From NCBI RefSeq assembly GCF_030653815.1, contig NZ_JAURYQ010000015.1, forward strand, positions 112,901 through 176,900: a DNA stretch of 64,000 nt. The letters are read 5' to 3'. This document shows, piece after piece, positions 32,769-40,860 of this stretch (position 1 is its first letter; each line of letters opens with the position of its first letter). The translations under genes and the position numbers were made by a program. Below the pieces are notes generated by a model that worked only from the letters and a program-made list of their open reading frames with translations, searched no databases and was not told the origin of the DNA. Origin of the DNA: Rhodoferax sp. GTDB lineage: Bacteria > Pseudomonadota > Gammaproteobacteria > Burkholderiales > Burkholderiaceae_C.

Positions 32769-33995
32769 TTACAGCCAGTAGGTGTAATCGGCGGTGACAT
32801 CCACGCCGACCAACGAGAGGCCGTCAACACCATTGGTGCCACCTGCCGTATTGGAGTCGTAGCTCACCGAGACCGTTTTATCTACTGACGCAAAATTTGC
32901 GGATGCCGTATCCGTACTGTAATCCGTAGACCCCTCCTGATTGGGTCCGGTAGTGTCAAATGCCCAAGTCTCGAGTTTGACAGCGCTGCCCCCCTCCAGC
33001 GTTACGTTGACATATTCGTCGTTCACGTTATCAGCGTGGTCATTGTCAATATCACCCGTCACAGTGACAAGAGCAGTCCCGGCAAAATCAAAAGCACCTG
33101 CAGGAGCGGTGAGCGTGAAATTGAACGAGCCATCCCAAGTGGTGGTGTTAAAGCCAGATGTCACCGATGCACTGACGTAGGTTGACCCTGTAAATTGGTC
33201 AGCCGTGCCGGTGATGGTCAGATTGACAGTGTTATCGATGGTGTTGACGCCGTCACTGATCTGGTAGGTGAAGGACTTCGTAAGCTGTTCGTCTAACTTG
33301 AGGTAATCGAGATCGGTGCTGTCGGTGTTGATGGTCAGCTTGCCGTCAGCGTAGGTGATATACGACGGCAGCGTTTCGGTGAAACTTACCGACAGCGCCA
33401 GCCCTTCCGGATCAGCGGCTTTGGCAGCTGTGAGCAGATCGATCGTATTGCTTGTTTCACCAACATCTTCGCCCTTGGACACCGCATAGTCATCGTACTC
33501 ATTGACGTCCCAAGTGATCGCCTCGGCCGTAGGTTTCTCGTTTTGCGGAGCAGCCCAGTCGTCGGTGTAACCCTCGGGGTCTGTGCTATCGCTATAAAAC
33601 TCACGGGTGTGATAAATCGTGCCCGTCTTCTTGGTGATGGTTTCCCAGGTTGCTGTGTCCAGATCGTCGAAGTTGAACATCGCGGAAAGGTTGATGACTG
33701 TATCGCCCACTGTGAGCGTAGGGACCGGATTTGTGATGTCGTCACCGTACACCGCACCAACCTTGCTCTGCGCCGCGCCGAACAGGCCGGAAAGCGAAAA
33801 TTCACCTTTCTCAATGGCAGTTTGCAAAACCAGAGCCTCATCCACCGTCAAGCCATTTACGTGGGCGAGGTACGCCGCAATGCTGGCACCGCCATCAAAT
33901 TGAAAGTAGGTTGTCAGCGCATTGGTATAGCTGGAAGCCAGCGTGCCTTGATCCACCGTGTTGCCGTAATCTGTGTAGTCGTATGAAAAGCTCAT
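32769..33995 (-). CDS. Putative type I secreted protein with VCBS/cadherin-like domain
   Basis: 408 residues from the ATG with AAGGGG upstream. No signal peptide. It is very acidic, rich in Asp, Thr, Ser and Gly, and poor in Cys, as usual for type I substrates. Residues about 165-285 form a cadherin-like/VCBS repeat (NEKPTAEAITWDVNEYD to FTYQISDGVNTIDNTVNLTITGT). The last 130 residues are beta-rich and end in DVTADYTYWL, a candidate C-terminal export signal. The N-terminal 150 residues (MSFSYDYTDYGNT, AAYLAHVNG) are unrecognised; a distant HasA-like haem-binding domain was considered but is weak. Base composition is visibly less G+C-rich than its neighbours. It stands first in the exporter operon. 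Confidence 0.75.
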   Translation of the reverse strand: MSFSYDYTDYGNTVDQGTLASSYTNALTTYFQFDGGASIAAYLAHVNGLTVDEALVLQTAIEKGEFSLSGLFGAAQSKVGAVYGDDITNPVPTLTVGDTVINLSAMFNFDDLDTATWETITKKTGTIYHTREFYSDSTDPEGYTDDWAAPQNEKPTAEAITWDVNEYDDYAVSKGEDVGETSNTIDLLTAAKAADPEGLALSVSFTETLPSYITYADGKLTINTDSTDLDYLKLDEQLTKSFTYQISDGVNTIDNTVNLTITGTADQFTGSTYVSASVTSGFNTTTWDGSFNFTLTAPAGAFDFAGTALVTVTGDIDNDHADNVNDEYVNVTLEGGSAVKLETWAFDTTGPNQEGSTDYSTDTASANFASVDKTVSVSYDSNTAGGTNGVDGLSLVGVDVTADYTYWL

Positions 33996-34022
33996 TTTCA
34001 ATTCCCCTTTAGTTCAACCATT

Positions 34023-34042
34023 AAAAAGAGCCGCCTTCCGGC
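34023..34042 (-). terminator. Weak hairpin terminator after the PilZ gene
   Basis: On the minus strand GCCG-gaagg-CGGC is followed by TCTTTTTAA. The stem is only four base pairs but fully G+C. It lies 20-39 bases after the PilZ stop codon and just upstream of the secreted-protein gene. Confidence 0.4.
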
Positions 34043-34061
34043 AACCCACCCTCCGAAACCT

Positions 34062-34349
34062 TTACTCCACCGGCTCCAGCCGGCTGCTCAGCAGCTTGAC
34101 CCCGACGCCGGTTTTGCCACCCTGCTGCTCGATGCGCATGATTTGCCCTTGCGCCTTGAGCTTCATGGGGCCGCCGGGGGTGTCGAGTTCAATCTCCAGA
34201 TCAATCAGGCCACCCACCTGCTGCACGCTGTCCATCTCAATAAACAAGCCGGTGGCGCTGATGTCGCGCGTCAGGGTTTGCCGGCCACCGGCCAAACCGA
34301 CGGGCAGTTGGATCTGCTCTCGGGGTTCGGTGCGGTGTTCGTTTTGCAT
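34062..34349 (-). CDS. PilZ-domain c-di-GMP-binding protein
   Basis: 95 residues from MQNEHRTEPREQ; the frame is open further upstream, but the PilZ signature begins here. The c-di-GMP-binding motifs are visible: the RxxxR-type segment HRTEPREQ at residues 5-12 and DISATG (DxSxxG) about 20 residues later. It is a single-domain PilZ protein, so it acts as a soluble adaptor. It is divergent from the LuxR-type gene at 34535 and lies upstream of the type I secretion genes on the same strand. A role in c-di-GMP control of secretion or surface behaviour is plausible but not shown. Confidence 0.85.
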   Translation of the reverse strand: MQNEHRTEPREQIQLPVGLAGGRQTLTRDISATGLFIEMDSVQQVGGLIDLEIELDTPGGPMKLKAQGQIMRIEQQGGKTGVGVKLLSSRLEPVE

Positions 34350-34534
34350 GGCGGTAGTTTGCCGTGGCCTTTGTCTTTTGCCATGGTCAGAAGCGCGTGA
34401 TCTTCTGGGAGCTTCCCATGAAAAACGTGTAAAAAAACCAAGACAAATGTCATGGGATGTCGCAAGAACAGCACAGCGTCCGAAAGATGACAGTTTGGCG
34501 CCGGTAACAATTGGTATCATCATTTGTGTTCTCC

Positions 34535-35230
34535 ATGCCCACCCAAGCCAAGCCCATGATCAAAGTCTCAGACCAGCCCATTCTCGTCATGCTGGTAGCG
34601 CTGCCACTGGTGGCCTGGGGCCTGGAACGGTTGGTGGAAAGTGCCCAACCTGGCCTGCGGCTGATGGGGTCGGTGAGTTCGGTGGCCGACAGCCTGAGCA
34701 GCATGGGTCAGCGCACGCCCGACGTGGTGGTGGTGGACCTGGACGGCGAACAAGGCGCCGAGACTCTGGGGCTGCTGCACAGCAAGACCAGCGCCAGGAT
34801 TCTTGCAGTCACCGGATCACCCCATGAAGTGCTGCATGACGAGGCAGTGATAGCGGGCGCCCGGGGTGTCGTCAACAAGCGCGACGTGGACGCAGCGCAG
34901 ACCCTGCTCAAGGCCATTGAAAAAGTGCACCGTGGCGAAATCTGGATCGACCGCAACGCCACCAGCCGTATTTTTCTGGAGCTGGTGCGCAGAAGATCCT
35001 CTCAGGTTCAACACCCTGAAAAGCAAAAAATAGCCAGCCTGACGCGGCGCGAGTTGCAGGCCCTGACCACGCTGGCCAGCGACCCCGGCAGTTCCAGCCG
35101 AGAGGTGGCTGAAAAGCTCTTCATCAGCGAGAACACGCTGCGCAACCATGTGACCTCGATCTACAGCAAGCTGGGCCTGGCAAACCGGGTCGATCTGTAC
35201 GCCTTTGCCCAGCGCAACGGCCTCACCTGA
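34535..35230 (+). CDS. LuxR/NarL-type regulator with incomplete receiver domain
   Basis: 231 residues from MPTQAKPMIKV; an ATG seven codons later is equally possible. The C-terminal LuxR helix-turn-helix is typical (SLTRRELQALTTLASDPGSSSREVAEKLFISENTLRNHVTSIYSKLG, about residues 165-215). The N-terminal domain folds like a receiver and keeps an Asp in VVVVDLDG and a Lys in VVNKRD. The acidic pair that binds Mg2+ is replaced by uncharged residues (VMLVALPLVAWGL), so phosphorylation is doubtful. No kinase is adjacent. It is divergent from the PilZ gene and overlaps the convergent hipA-like gene by 8 bp. Confidence 0.82.
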   Translation: MPTQAKPMIKVSDQPILVMLVALPLVAWGLERLVESAQPGLRLMGSVSSVADSLSSMGQRTPDVVVVDLDGEQGAETLGLLHSKTSARILAVTGSPHEVLHDEAVIAGARGVVNKRDVDAAQTLLKAIEKVHRGEIWIDRNATSRIFLELVRRRSSQVQHPEKQKIASLTRRELQALTTLASDPGSSSREVAEKLFISENTLRNHVTSIYSKLGLANRVDLYAFAQRNGLT

Positions 35231-36482
35231 GGCCGCCCCCTCCCGGAACCTGACGTTGGTCTTGCAGAAACGGCCGATCGATCTGGCTGGCCAGCGACTC
35301 AATGTCCTTGGCCAAAACCCCCGCTCGCGCGAAGTGCTCTTTCCATGTGGCCACGACCGCACAAACCTTCTTCACCTGATCGGCGGCCTCAGATTTCTTC
35401 AGGCCAAACTGGCCACACTCGGACATGGCGTTCTCCAGCGTAGCGTCTGCGCCATCCGCGCCAACGCGCATCTGTTGGTAGCTCAGTGCCTGGCCGGAGG
35501 GCAGGACATCGAAGGCTGGCGAGAGCTCGTAGTCACCGCTGTCAGTCATCAGCAGCGCATGGTTCTTCTCATGGTCGTCGGTGTTGTCGATCAAAATATT
35601 GAATACCATGCGCCGGAACAGCTCTGACATGTGCACCCGGTTCAGGCCGCCAGCAGCGACGCCGCGTCGGCGCAGCAACTGCGCCAGTTCCGGGTAACCC
35701 AAACCCTCCCCTGACGCCCTGAGCGCCACATTGGCGGACAGCGCGTGCCGGCGAATCCCCCCCGCGCGATCGAAACGCTTGACCGCCACGGCATGCCCTT
35801 TGAGGACTTTCACCGGTAAGGTGCGCGCTACCCGGATGCCGGCCTGCTCAGACAGTGTCATGGTTGCGTGCTCGACCAAGGGCATGTCGATGGGCTCACC
35901 GGGCTCGTTGAACTTCAGCACCCACGGGTGTCCTTCCATATTCAAAAGTGCCTTGGGGCGTGCGCCACCCAGCGTTGCGCAGGGTGCGATCAGGCGACGT
36001 TTTCGCTCATCGATCGGTTCGCCGGCAAGAATCTGGTGCACGAGTTGCTCGATCTCCTGGGCGTCCGCGAGTTGCGGCAGTGCGCCCATGTGACGTGCGA
36101 GGTACGCATCGGGCGACACTGAAACGCCCAAGGCGCCGAAGCGTTCGTCGCCGGCGTAGAAGAGGAAGTCCAGCACAGACAGGCGCGCCGGCTTGTCGAG
36201 AAAGCGGATGACCCGCTCACCCCAGCGGTCCGGGCGGGCGTCATCGACTGCGCCTACGGCTGTCTCCTTCTCAATGGGGAAGAACTCTCTCTCGACCAGG
36301 GGGAGATCTTCGCTCAGCGCAAACCCTGATTTGATCCAGGCCTGGCTGTACACGAGCGACACCCCTTTGGTCGCGCGCGCCATTCGCAGCTCGCCGATAA
36401 ACACCGGGGTTTCGGGATGGCCGAGCCACCAGAGGTAGAGCGAGTCGCCGGGCTGGTAGTTCTTGATGTCGAACTCGATCAT
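35223..36482 (-). CDS. hipA: HipA-family serine/threonine kinase toxin
   Basis: 419 residues, the family length. The N-terminal subdomain has LWWLGHPETPVFIGEL. The kinase core has the phosphate-binding segment LGGARPKALL, with the Lys of WVLKFNEPGE as nucleotide ligand. The catalytic loop is NTDDHEKNHALL and the metal-binding motif SPAFDVLP. All key positions look intact. HipA kinases phosphorylate glutamyl-tRNA synthetase or other targets and halt growth when not bound by HipB. The start overlaps hipB by ATGA. The 3' end overlaps the convergent LuxR-type gene. Confidence 0.92.
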   Translation of the reverse strand: MIEFDIKNYQPGDSLYLWWLGHPETPVFIGELRMARATKGVSLVYSQAWIKSGFALSEDLPLVEREFFPIEKETAVGAVDDARPDRWGERVIRFLDKPARLSVLDFLFYAGDERFGALGVSVSPDAYLARHMGALPQLADAQEIEQLVHQILAGEPIDERKRRLIAPCATLGGARPKALLNMEGHPWVLKFNEPGEPIDMPLVEHATMTLSEQAGIRVARTLPVKVLKGHAVAVKRFDRAGGIRRHALSANVALRASGEGLGYPELAQLLRRRGVAAGGLNRVHMSELFRRMVFNILIDNTDDHEKNHALLMTDSGDYELSPAFDVLPSGQALSYQQMRVGADGADATLENAMSECGQFGLKKSEAADQVKKVCAVVATWKEHFARAGVLAKDIESLASQIDRPFLQDQRQVPGGGGLR

Positions 36483-36871
36483 GATTTGCCTTCTTCAGCC
36501 GAGTCATGCTGCAGGCGATTCGGGGCCTGTGCTGTCGCATACAAGGATGGACGCTTGCGCACAGCGCGAGCCTTGGCCACACGCACGGCCTCCTCCAGGG
36601 CACCCTGGTCGTGCGCCGGGGCCGCCAGGTCGGCAATGGCCTGGGAGCGTCCCATCAGCCACAGGGCGGTGGCATAAACACCCATCGACACGCTCGGGTC
36701 GCCCTTCTCCATGCGCATCAGCGTGGGTTCGGACACGCCGATGCGTTGCGCCCAGGCCTTCAGTGGCTCACGCCGGCGCTTGCGGGCGACGGCCAGGTTC
36801 TCGCCGAGCTCGCGCAGGTGCACGAGCACGACAGCAGGCATCGAATCGAGGGCATTTGATCTTTTTGACAT
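36479..36871 (-). CDS. hipB: HipB-like XRE-family antitoxin
   Basis: 130 residues. The Cro/CI-type helix-turn-helix is at about residues 20-80 (LGENLAVARKRRREPLKAWAQRIGVSEPTLMRMEKGDPSV). The C-terminal 40 residues are basic and then disordered, as in antitoxins that wrap the kinase. It precedes hipA with an ATGA overlap. The first ATG has no ribosome binding site and is only two bases from the palindrome ACATATATGT, so a leaderless mRNA is possible. The protein should repress its own promoter. Confidence 0.88.
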   Translation of the reverse strand: MSKRSNALDSMPAVVLVHLRELGENLAVARKRRREPLKAWAQRIGVSEPTLMRMEKGDPSVSMGVYATALWLMGRSQAIADLAAPAHDQGALEEAVRVAKARAVRKRPSLYATAQAPNRLQHDSAEEGKS

Positions 36872-36872
36872 G

Positions 36873-36882
36873 ACATATATGT
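36873..36882 (-). promoter_or_regulatory. Candidate HipB operator
   Basis: The palindrome ACATATATGT sits in an A+T-rich stretch (36872-36925), two bases upstream of the hipB ATG, with a second ACATATTT-like half near 36903. Such sites are usual for autoregulated antitoxins. Confidence 0.5.
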
Positions 36883-36977
36883 TAATACAAAATCATAAAA
36901 ACACATATTTATATTGGTTAAGCGATGCAGATCGAGCTTCAAAAGGTGTCCGTATGGCCGACAAGGCAAATACGTTC

Positions 36978-38870
36978 TCAGGCGTGTGGCCGGAAGGCCT
37001 TGAGCTGTTCCTCGGTCATGGCATCCAGCTCCTCACAGGCGTAGTCATAACCCTGTTGGGTGATGCTGTCAAAGCGCTGCCATTGCAGCATGCCCACCCG
37101 TTCCAGCGGCGGGCAAAAATAAAGGTCGGTCAGGCGGCGTGACTCTTCCTGGCGCGAGCTGCTGTACATGATGGTGACATTGAGCAGGTAGGCCATGAAC
37201 GAGGGCAGCTTGTAGCGGCGCTGCTGGCGCGGGCGCAGGCGGTCGCGCAGCAGCGCCCAGGTGCCCGGCACTTCGTCAAAGGCCACCGGCTTGGGCTTGC
37301 GGCTGCCCAGGTCCACGCCGATGACCTTGCCCACGCCGCGGCGCTTGCGCATGATGCTGATCGGAAAGTTGTTGAAAGTGCCGCCGTCAAACAGCAAATC
37401 GCCGTCTAGCGGCACTGGCGGAAAGGCGCCGGGGATGGCGGTGCTGGCCAGAATGGACTGGGTCAGCGGGCCCTGGCTGATGACCTGCTCACAGGCTTTG
37501 GTGTAGTTGCTGGCCACACAAAAATAGTTCTTCCAGGTGTCCTCGATGTCGGCCGGGTGGCCAAAAACAGCTTGCAGCGCCACTTGCAGGATGCGGCGCA
37601 TGCGACGACCACGAATCAGTGAAATCAGCGGCAAAAGGTTGAAGTCACCGGTGGGTTTGTCGGCAAAGGCGGCGCGCGCGATCGGCATCAAGTCATCCAG
37701 CGGTTGGTCCGAGGCCACCATGGCCGCCATGATGGAGCCAATGCTGGTGCCGCCAACAAAGTCCACCACCAGGCCGCGCTCCTGCAGTGCCCGGTAAAGC
37801 CCGAGGTGCGCCAGCCCCTTGGCGCCGCCGCCGGCCAGCACCAGGCCCACGGCGGTGCGGCTCTGAATACGCGCCAGCCGCGCCATGTCGCTCTCCAGCG
37901 CCGGGCGCACATGCACATGGTCGGTGACCGGGCGACGCGCCAGCCATTGCCGGGTGCCGCTGGGGCAGCGCACGTGTTCGTCGTGCAGCAGCACCAGAAT
38001 TTGCGCCGCGTCGCTCTGCCCTCCCCGATGCATCAGGCAGGCGGTCTCTGAGGGGTGCAACTCTGGCGGCTGGCTGGCGTTGGCCAGCAGCAAAATCTCA
38101 TCACTGTGACGGCTGCAGCGCTGCGTCCAGGCGCTGGCCTCGGTGTCACCCACCAACAGCACAAAGTCGTTCGCCAATTCCAGCTGGTCCAGGTGCGCGG
38201 CAATGCGGCGGTTGGCTGCAGTGTCAGAAACCTCGCTTTGCGTCAGGCCAGGCTGCTGCACGGCGGCATCCACACTGGCGGCATCCACCACGCAGACCTT
38301 GCCGATGCGGCCCAACTGGGTTGCCAGGCGCTGGGCGAAGTCGGAGGCGTCCACCCCGGCTGTCACGGGCAACAAGGCCATGGCCACTGGTGGCGGCACG
38401 GCTGTGCGCGGGCTGGTGCTGGTGAGGCGCTTGATCATCTGGCGCGTCAGCGCAATCGACATCTGCGCGCTGCTGGCCAGCAGGCTGGTGAACTCGGACT
38501 TGGCCAGGCGCACCAGCACCGAGTTGCGGATGGCCACCACCGTGGCCGTGCGCGGCTCGTCGGTGTACAGGCTCATTTCACCAATGACCTCGCCCCGCCC
38601 CATTTCGCGCACCATGTGCTCTACGCCATCATCACCCAGCACCGAGGCCCGCAGGCGCCCGCTAATCGACAAATACATGGCATCACCATGCTCACCCTGG
38701 AACATCAGGGTGTCACCGGCGGCCAGTTCAACCCAGCTCAGGTGGCTGCGCAAAAGCGCCAGGGCCTCGGCATCCACGTCGCCCAGCATGCGTTGCAAAT
38801 GGTGGATCAGCACCTGTTCAGGGTAGTCGGTCTGCATGGGTTTCCAGTCAATAGAAGTGAATGAGGGCAT
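36978..38870 (-). CDS. Patatin-like phospholipase with cyclic-nucleotide-binding domain
   Basis: 630 residues. Residues about 20-145 are a cNMP-binding domain of the CRP/NTE type (LAAGDTLMFQGEHGDAMYLSISG, GRGEVIGEMSLYTDEPRTATV). A middle region (150-325) of unclear fold is followed by the patatin hydrolase (about 335-520): oxyanion motif GGGAKG, nucleophile motif GTSIG, and catalytic Asp in DGGTFNN. The arrangement matches bacterial neuropathy-target-esterase relatives that hydrolyse lysophospholipids. It is probably membrane-associated. The ATG directly follows the stop of the upstream gene (TAA-ATG), suggesting coupled translation; an ATG 11 codons later is an alternative start. Confidence 0.92.
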   Translation of the reverse strand: MPSFTSIDWKPMQTDYPEQVLIHHLQRMLGDVDAEALALLRSHLSWVELAAGDTLMFQGEHGDAMYLSISGRLRASVLGDDGVEHMVREMGRGEVIGEMSLYTDEPRTATVVAIRNSVLVRLAKSEFTSLLASSAQMSIALTRQMIKRLTSTSPRTAVPPPVAMALLPVTAGVDASDFAQRLATQLGRIGKVCVVDAASVDAAVQQPGLTQSEVSDTAANRRIAAHLDQLELANDFVLLVGDTEASAWTQRCSRHSDEILLLANASQPPELHPSETACLMHRGGQSDAAQILVLLHDEHVRCPSGTRQWLARRPVTDHVHVRPALESDMARLARIQSRTAVGLVLAGGGAKGLAHLGLYRALQERGLVVDFVGGTSIGSIMAAMVASDQPLDDLMPIARAAFADKPTGDFNLLPLISLIRGRRMRRILQVALQAVFGHPADIEDTWKNYFCVASNYTKACEQVISQGPLTQSILASTAIPGAFPPVPLDGDLLFDGGTFNNFPISIMRKRRGVGKVIGVDLGSRKPKPVAFDEVPGTWALLRDRLRPRQQRRYKLPSFMAYLLNVTIMYSSSRQEESRRLTDLYFCPPLERVGMLQWQRFDSITQQGYDYACEELDAMTEEQLKAFRPHA

Positions 38871-40820
38871 TTAGAACAAGGTGGTCACGCGCACGGTGTC
38901 CAGGGTGGGTTCGGTGCTGACCTGCAGCGAACCATTACGCGCCAGCTTGATCATCTTCTCGTTGTCGGGCAGGATTTCGGCCAGAAAACCGCGCACGCCA
39001 CGCGCCTTGGCATGGCGCACCATGCACGCCTGCAGGCTGGAACCCAGGCCGCAGCCCTGCCAGTCCGGGTGCACCATGAAGGCGGTTTCAGCCAGGTTGG
39101 TGGACGGGTCGACAAAGTAACAGCCCTGGGCCACGATCTGCGCGTTTTCGCGGCTGCCGACGGCGGCGACAAAAGCCACCTCGGTCTCGAAATTGAGGTT
39201 GCACAGACGCTGCACCTCTTTGTTGGACAAGCCACGCACCTTGCGAAAAAAGCGGGTGTAAACGTCCTGCTCGGGCAAACAATGAAACAACGCGCGAATC
39301 GCTTCGCCATCCGAAGAGGTCGCCGGGCGCAGCAAGACCTCTCTCTTGTCGCGCAACACCACCCTCTGCTCTTCTTCCACCGGGTAGGCCCGCATGTTGT
39401 GCAGGGTTTGCCCGGGCGGCAGGTAGCCCAGCGCCTGCGCCTGCGCAAACAACTCGGCCCGAAACTTGGGGTGCGCCACTTCAATCAGCGCCACGGCACG
39501 CTCGCGGATCGACTTGCCGAACAGGTAGGCAATGCCGAACTCGGTGATGACGTAATGCACTGCCGTGCGCGGCAGGCTGGCACCCTCGCCCGGCTGCAGC
39601 ATGGCCCGGATGCGCGAGGTTTCACCGTCGTCCTCGGTCGACGTCAGGCAAATGATGGGCTTGCCGCCCTCCGACAAGGACGCCCCTTCCAGAAACTCGA
39701 TCTGCGCCGCCATGCCGCTGTAATAGTCGCCGTGCAGCTGGTCCACGCACACCTGGCCCGTGAGGTCAACGGCAAAGGCCTGCGTGACCGACACCATGCG
39801 GTGCTGTGCGGCAATGGTCGCGCTGTGGCAAACCACCTCGATCGGCTGGAACGAAAACAGCGGGTTGCGGTCGATCAGGTCGTAGAGCCGGCGCGAGCCC
39901 ATGGCAAAGCTGGTCACGATCTTGCCGACCTGGCTGCTTTTGCGCTTGCCGGTCAGGATGCCGCGCTCCAGCAGCGGAATGATGGCGTCGGTGACCACGT
40001 CGGAGTGGATGCCAAGGTCCTTGCGGTCGGCCAGGTGTTTGAGGGCTTCGTTGGTGATGCGGCCGAGCCCGATCTGCAGCGTCGATCCGTCTTCGATGAT
40101 GCCGCTGATGTAGCGCGCAATCTGCTCCATGGCCTGCTCGGACGCCGCCGGATGCACAAACTCGATGACCGGGGTGTCGACCAGCACCAGCTGGTGGATC
40201 TGGCTGATGTGCAGGGTCGAGTCGCCCATGGATCGCGGCATGGCCGGGTTCACTTCGGCAATCACCAGCCTGGCCTTGGCCACGGCCGCCGGGATCACAT
40301 CCACCGAGACACCCAGGCTGACATAACCGAACTCGTCGGGCATGGACACCTGGATGAGTGCGACGTCGACCGCAATACGGCCGATCGCCATCAGGCCCGG
40401 CACCCGGGCGATCGACATCGGCACATACTCGGCCAGCCCCTGCTTGACGGCGGCACGCATGTCCTGGCCGACAAAGAAAGTACGGTGCCGATAATGGGAA
40501 ATGCACCGGCCCTGCTCGTCGTGCGGCACCGCATGGTCGGTCAGAAAGTGCACCAGTTCGACATCCAACGGTCGGGGTTTGCAGGCCTCCAGCGCCGCCA
40601 CCAGCGCACGCGGCGTGGCGCAGGCCGTGCCCACAAACACATGGTCGCCGTTGCGCACCTGCAACATCGCCTGCCCGGCGCTGGTGATTTTGTCGGCGTG
40701 GGCTTGAAGAACAACGGGCATACCCGCCGGTGATGGTTCAACTTCAGGCGAGGCGCCACCCCATCGGGCACGCAAACCCTTGCCCAGGCGGGTCAAAAAA
40801 CTGGCATCAGGTTGGTCCAT
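38871..40820 (-). CDS. Acetyl-CoA hydrolase/CoA-transferase fused to a GNAT acetyltransferase
   Basis: 649 residues from the ATG with GGAGG six bases upstream; the frame is open for another 290 bases without family resemblance. Residues about 35-460 are a class I CoA-transferase/acetyl-CoA hydrolase, with GDHVFVGTACATPRAL near the start, QIGLGRITNEAL, and VHYVITEFGIAYLFGKSIRERA. Residues about 490-645 form a GNAT domain with the acetyl-CoA loop QGCGLGSSLQA. The first half moves CoA between acids; the second could acylate an amine or a protein lysine. The joint protein precedes the patatin gene directly. Confidence 0.9.
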   Translation of the reverse strand: MDQPDASFLTRLGKGLRARWGGASPEVEPSPAGMPVVLQAHADKITSAGQAMLQVRNGDHVFVGTACATPRALVAALEACKPRPLDVELVHFLTDHAVPHDEQGRCISHYRHRTFFVGQDMRAAVKQGLAEYVPMSIARVPGLMAIGRIAVDVALIQVSMPDEFGYVSLGVSVDVIPAAVAKARLVIAEVNPAMPRSMGDSTLHISQIHQLVLVDTPVIEFVHPAASEQAMEQIARYISGIIEDGSTLQIGLGRITNEALKHLADRKDLGIHSDVVTDAIIPLLERGILTGKRKSSQVGKIVTSFAMGSRRLYDLIDRNPLFSFQPIEVVCHSATIAAQHRMVSVTQAFAVDLTGQVCVDQLHGDYYSGMAAQIEFLEGASLSEGGKPIICLTSTEDDGETSRIRAMLQPGEGASLPRTAVHYVITEFGIAYLFGKSIRERAVALIEVAHPKFRAELFAQAQALGYLPPGQTLHNMRAYPVEEEQRVVLRDKREVLLRPATSSDGEAIRALFHCLPEQDVYTRFFRKVRGLSNKEVQRLCNLNFETEVAFVAAVGSRENAQIVAQGCYFVDPSTNLAETAFMVHPDWQGCGLGSSLQACMVRHAKARGVRGFLAEILPDNEKMIKLARNGSLQVSTEPTLDTVRVTTLF

Positions 40821-40860
40821 CAGGGCCTCCCCCATCTTGAATGATTGATCGTGAAGTTTC

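Noticed and set aside
32769..33995. HasA haemophore
   Set aside because: The gene order resembles hasADE, but the His and Tyr haem-ligand motifs of HasA could not be placed and no hasR gene is nearby. It is kept only as an alternative.
39012..40733. 573-codon frame antisense to the CoA-transferase/GNAT gene
   Set aside because: It is fully covered by a convincing gene, with no domain of its own.
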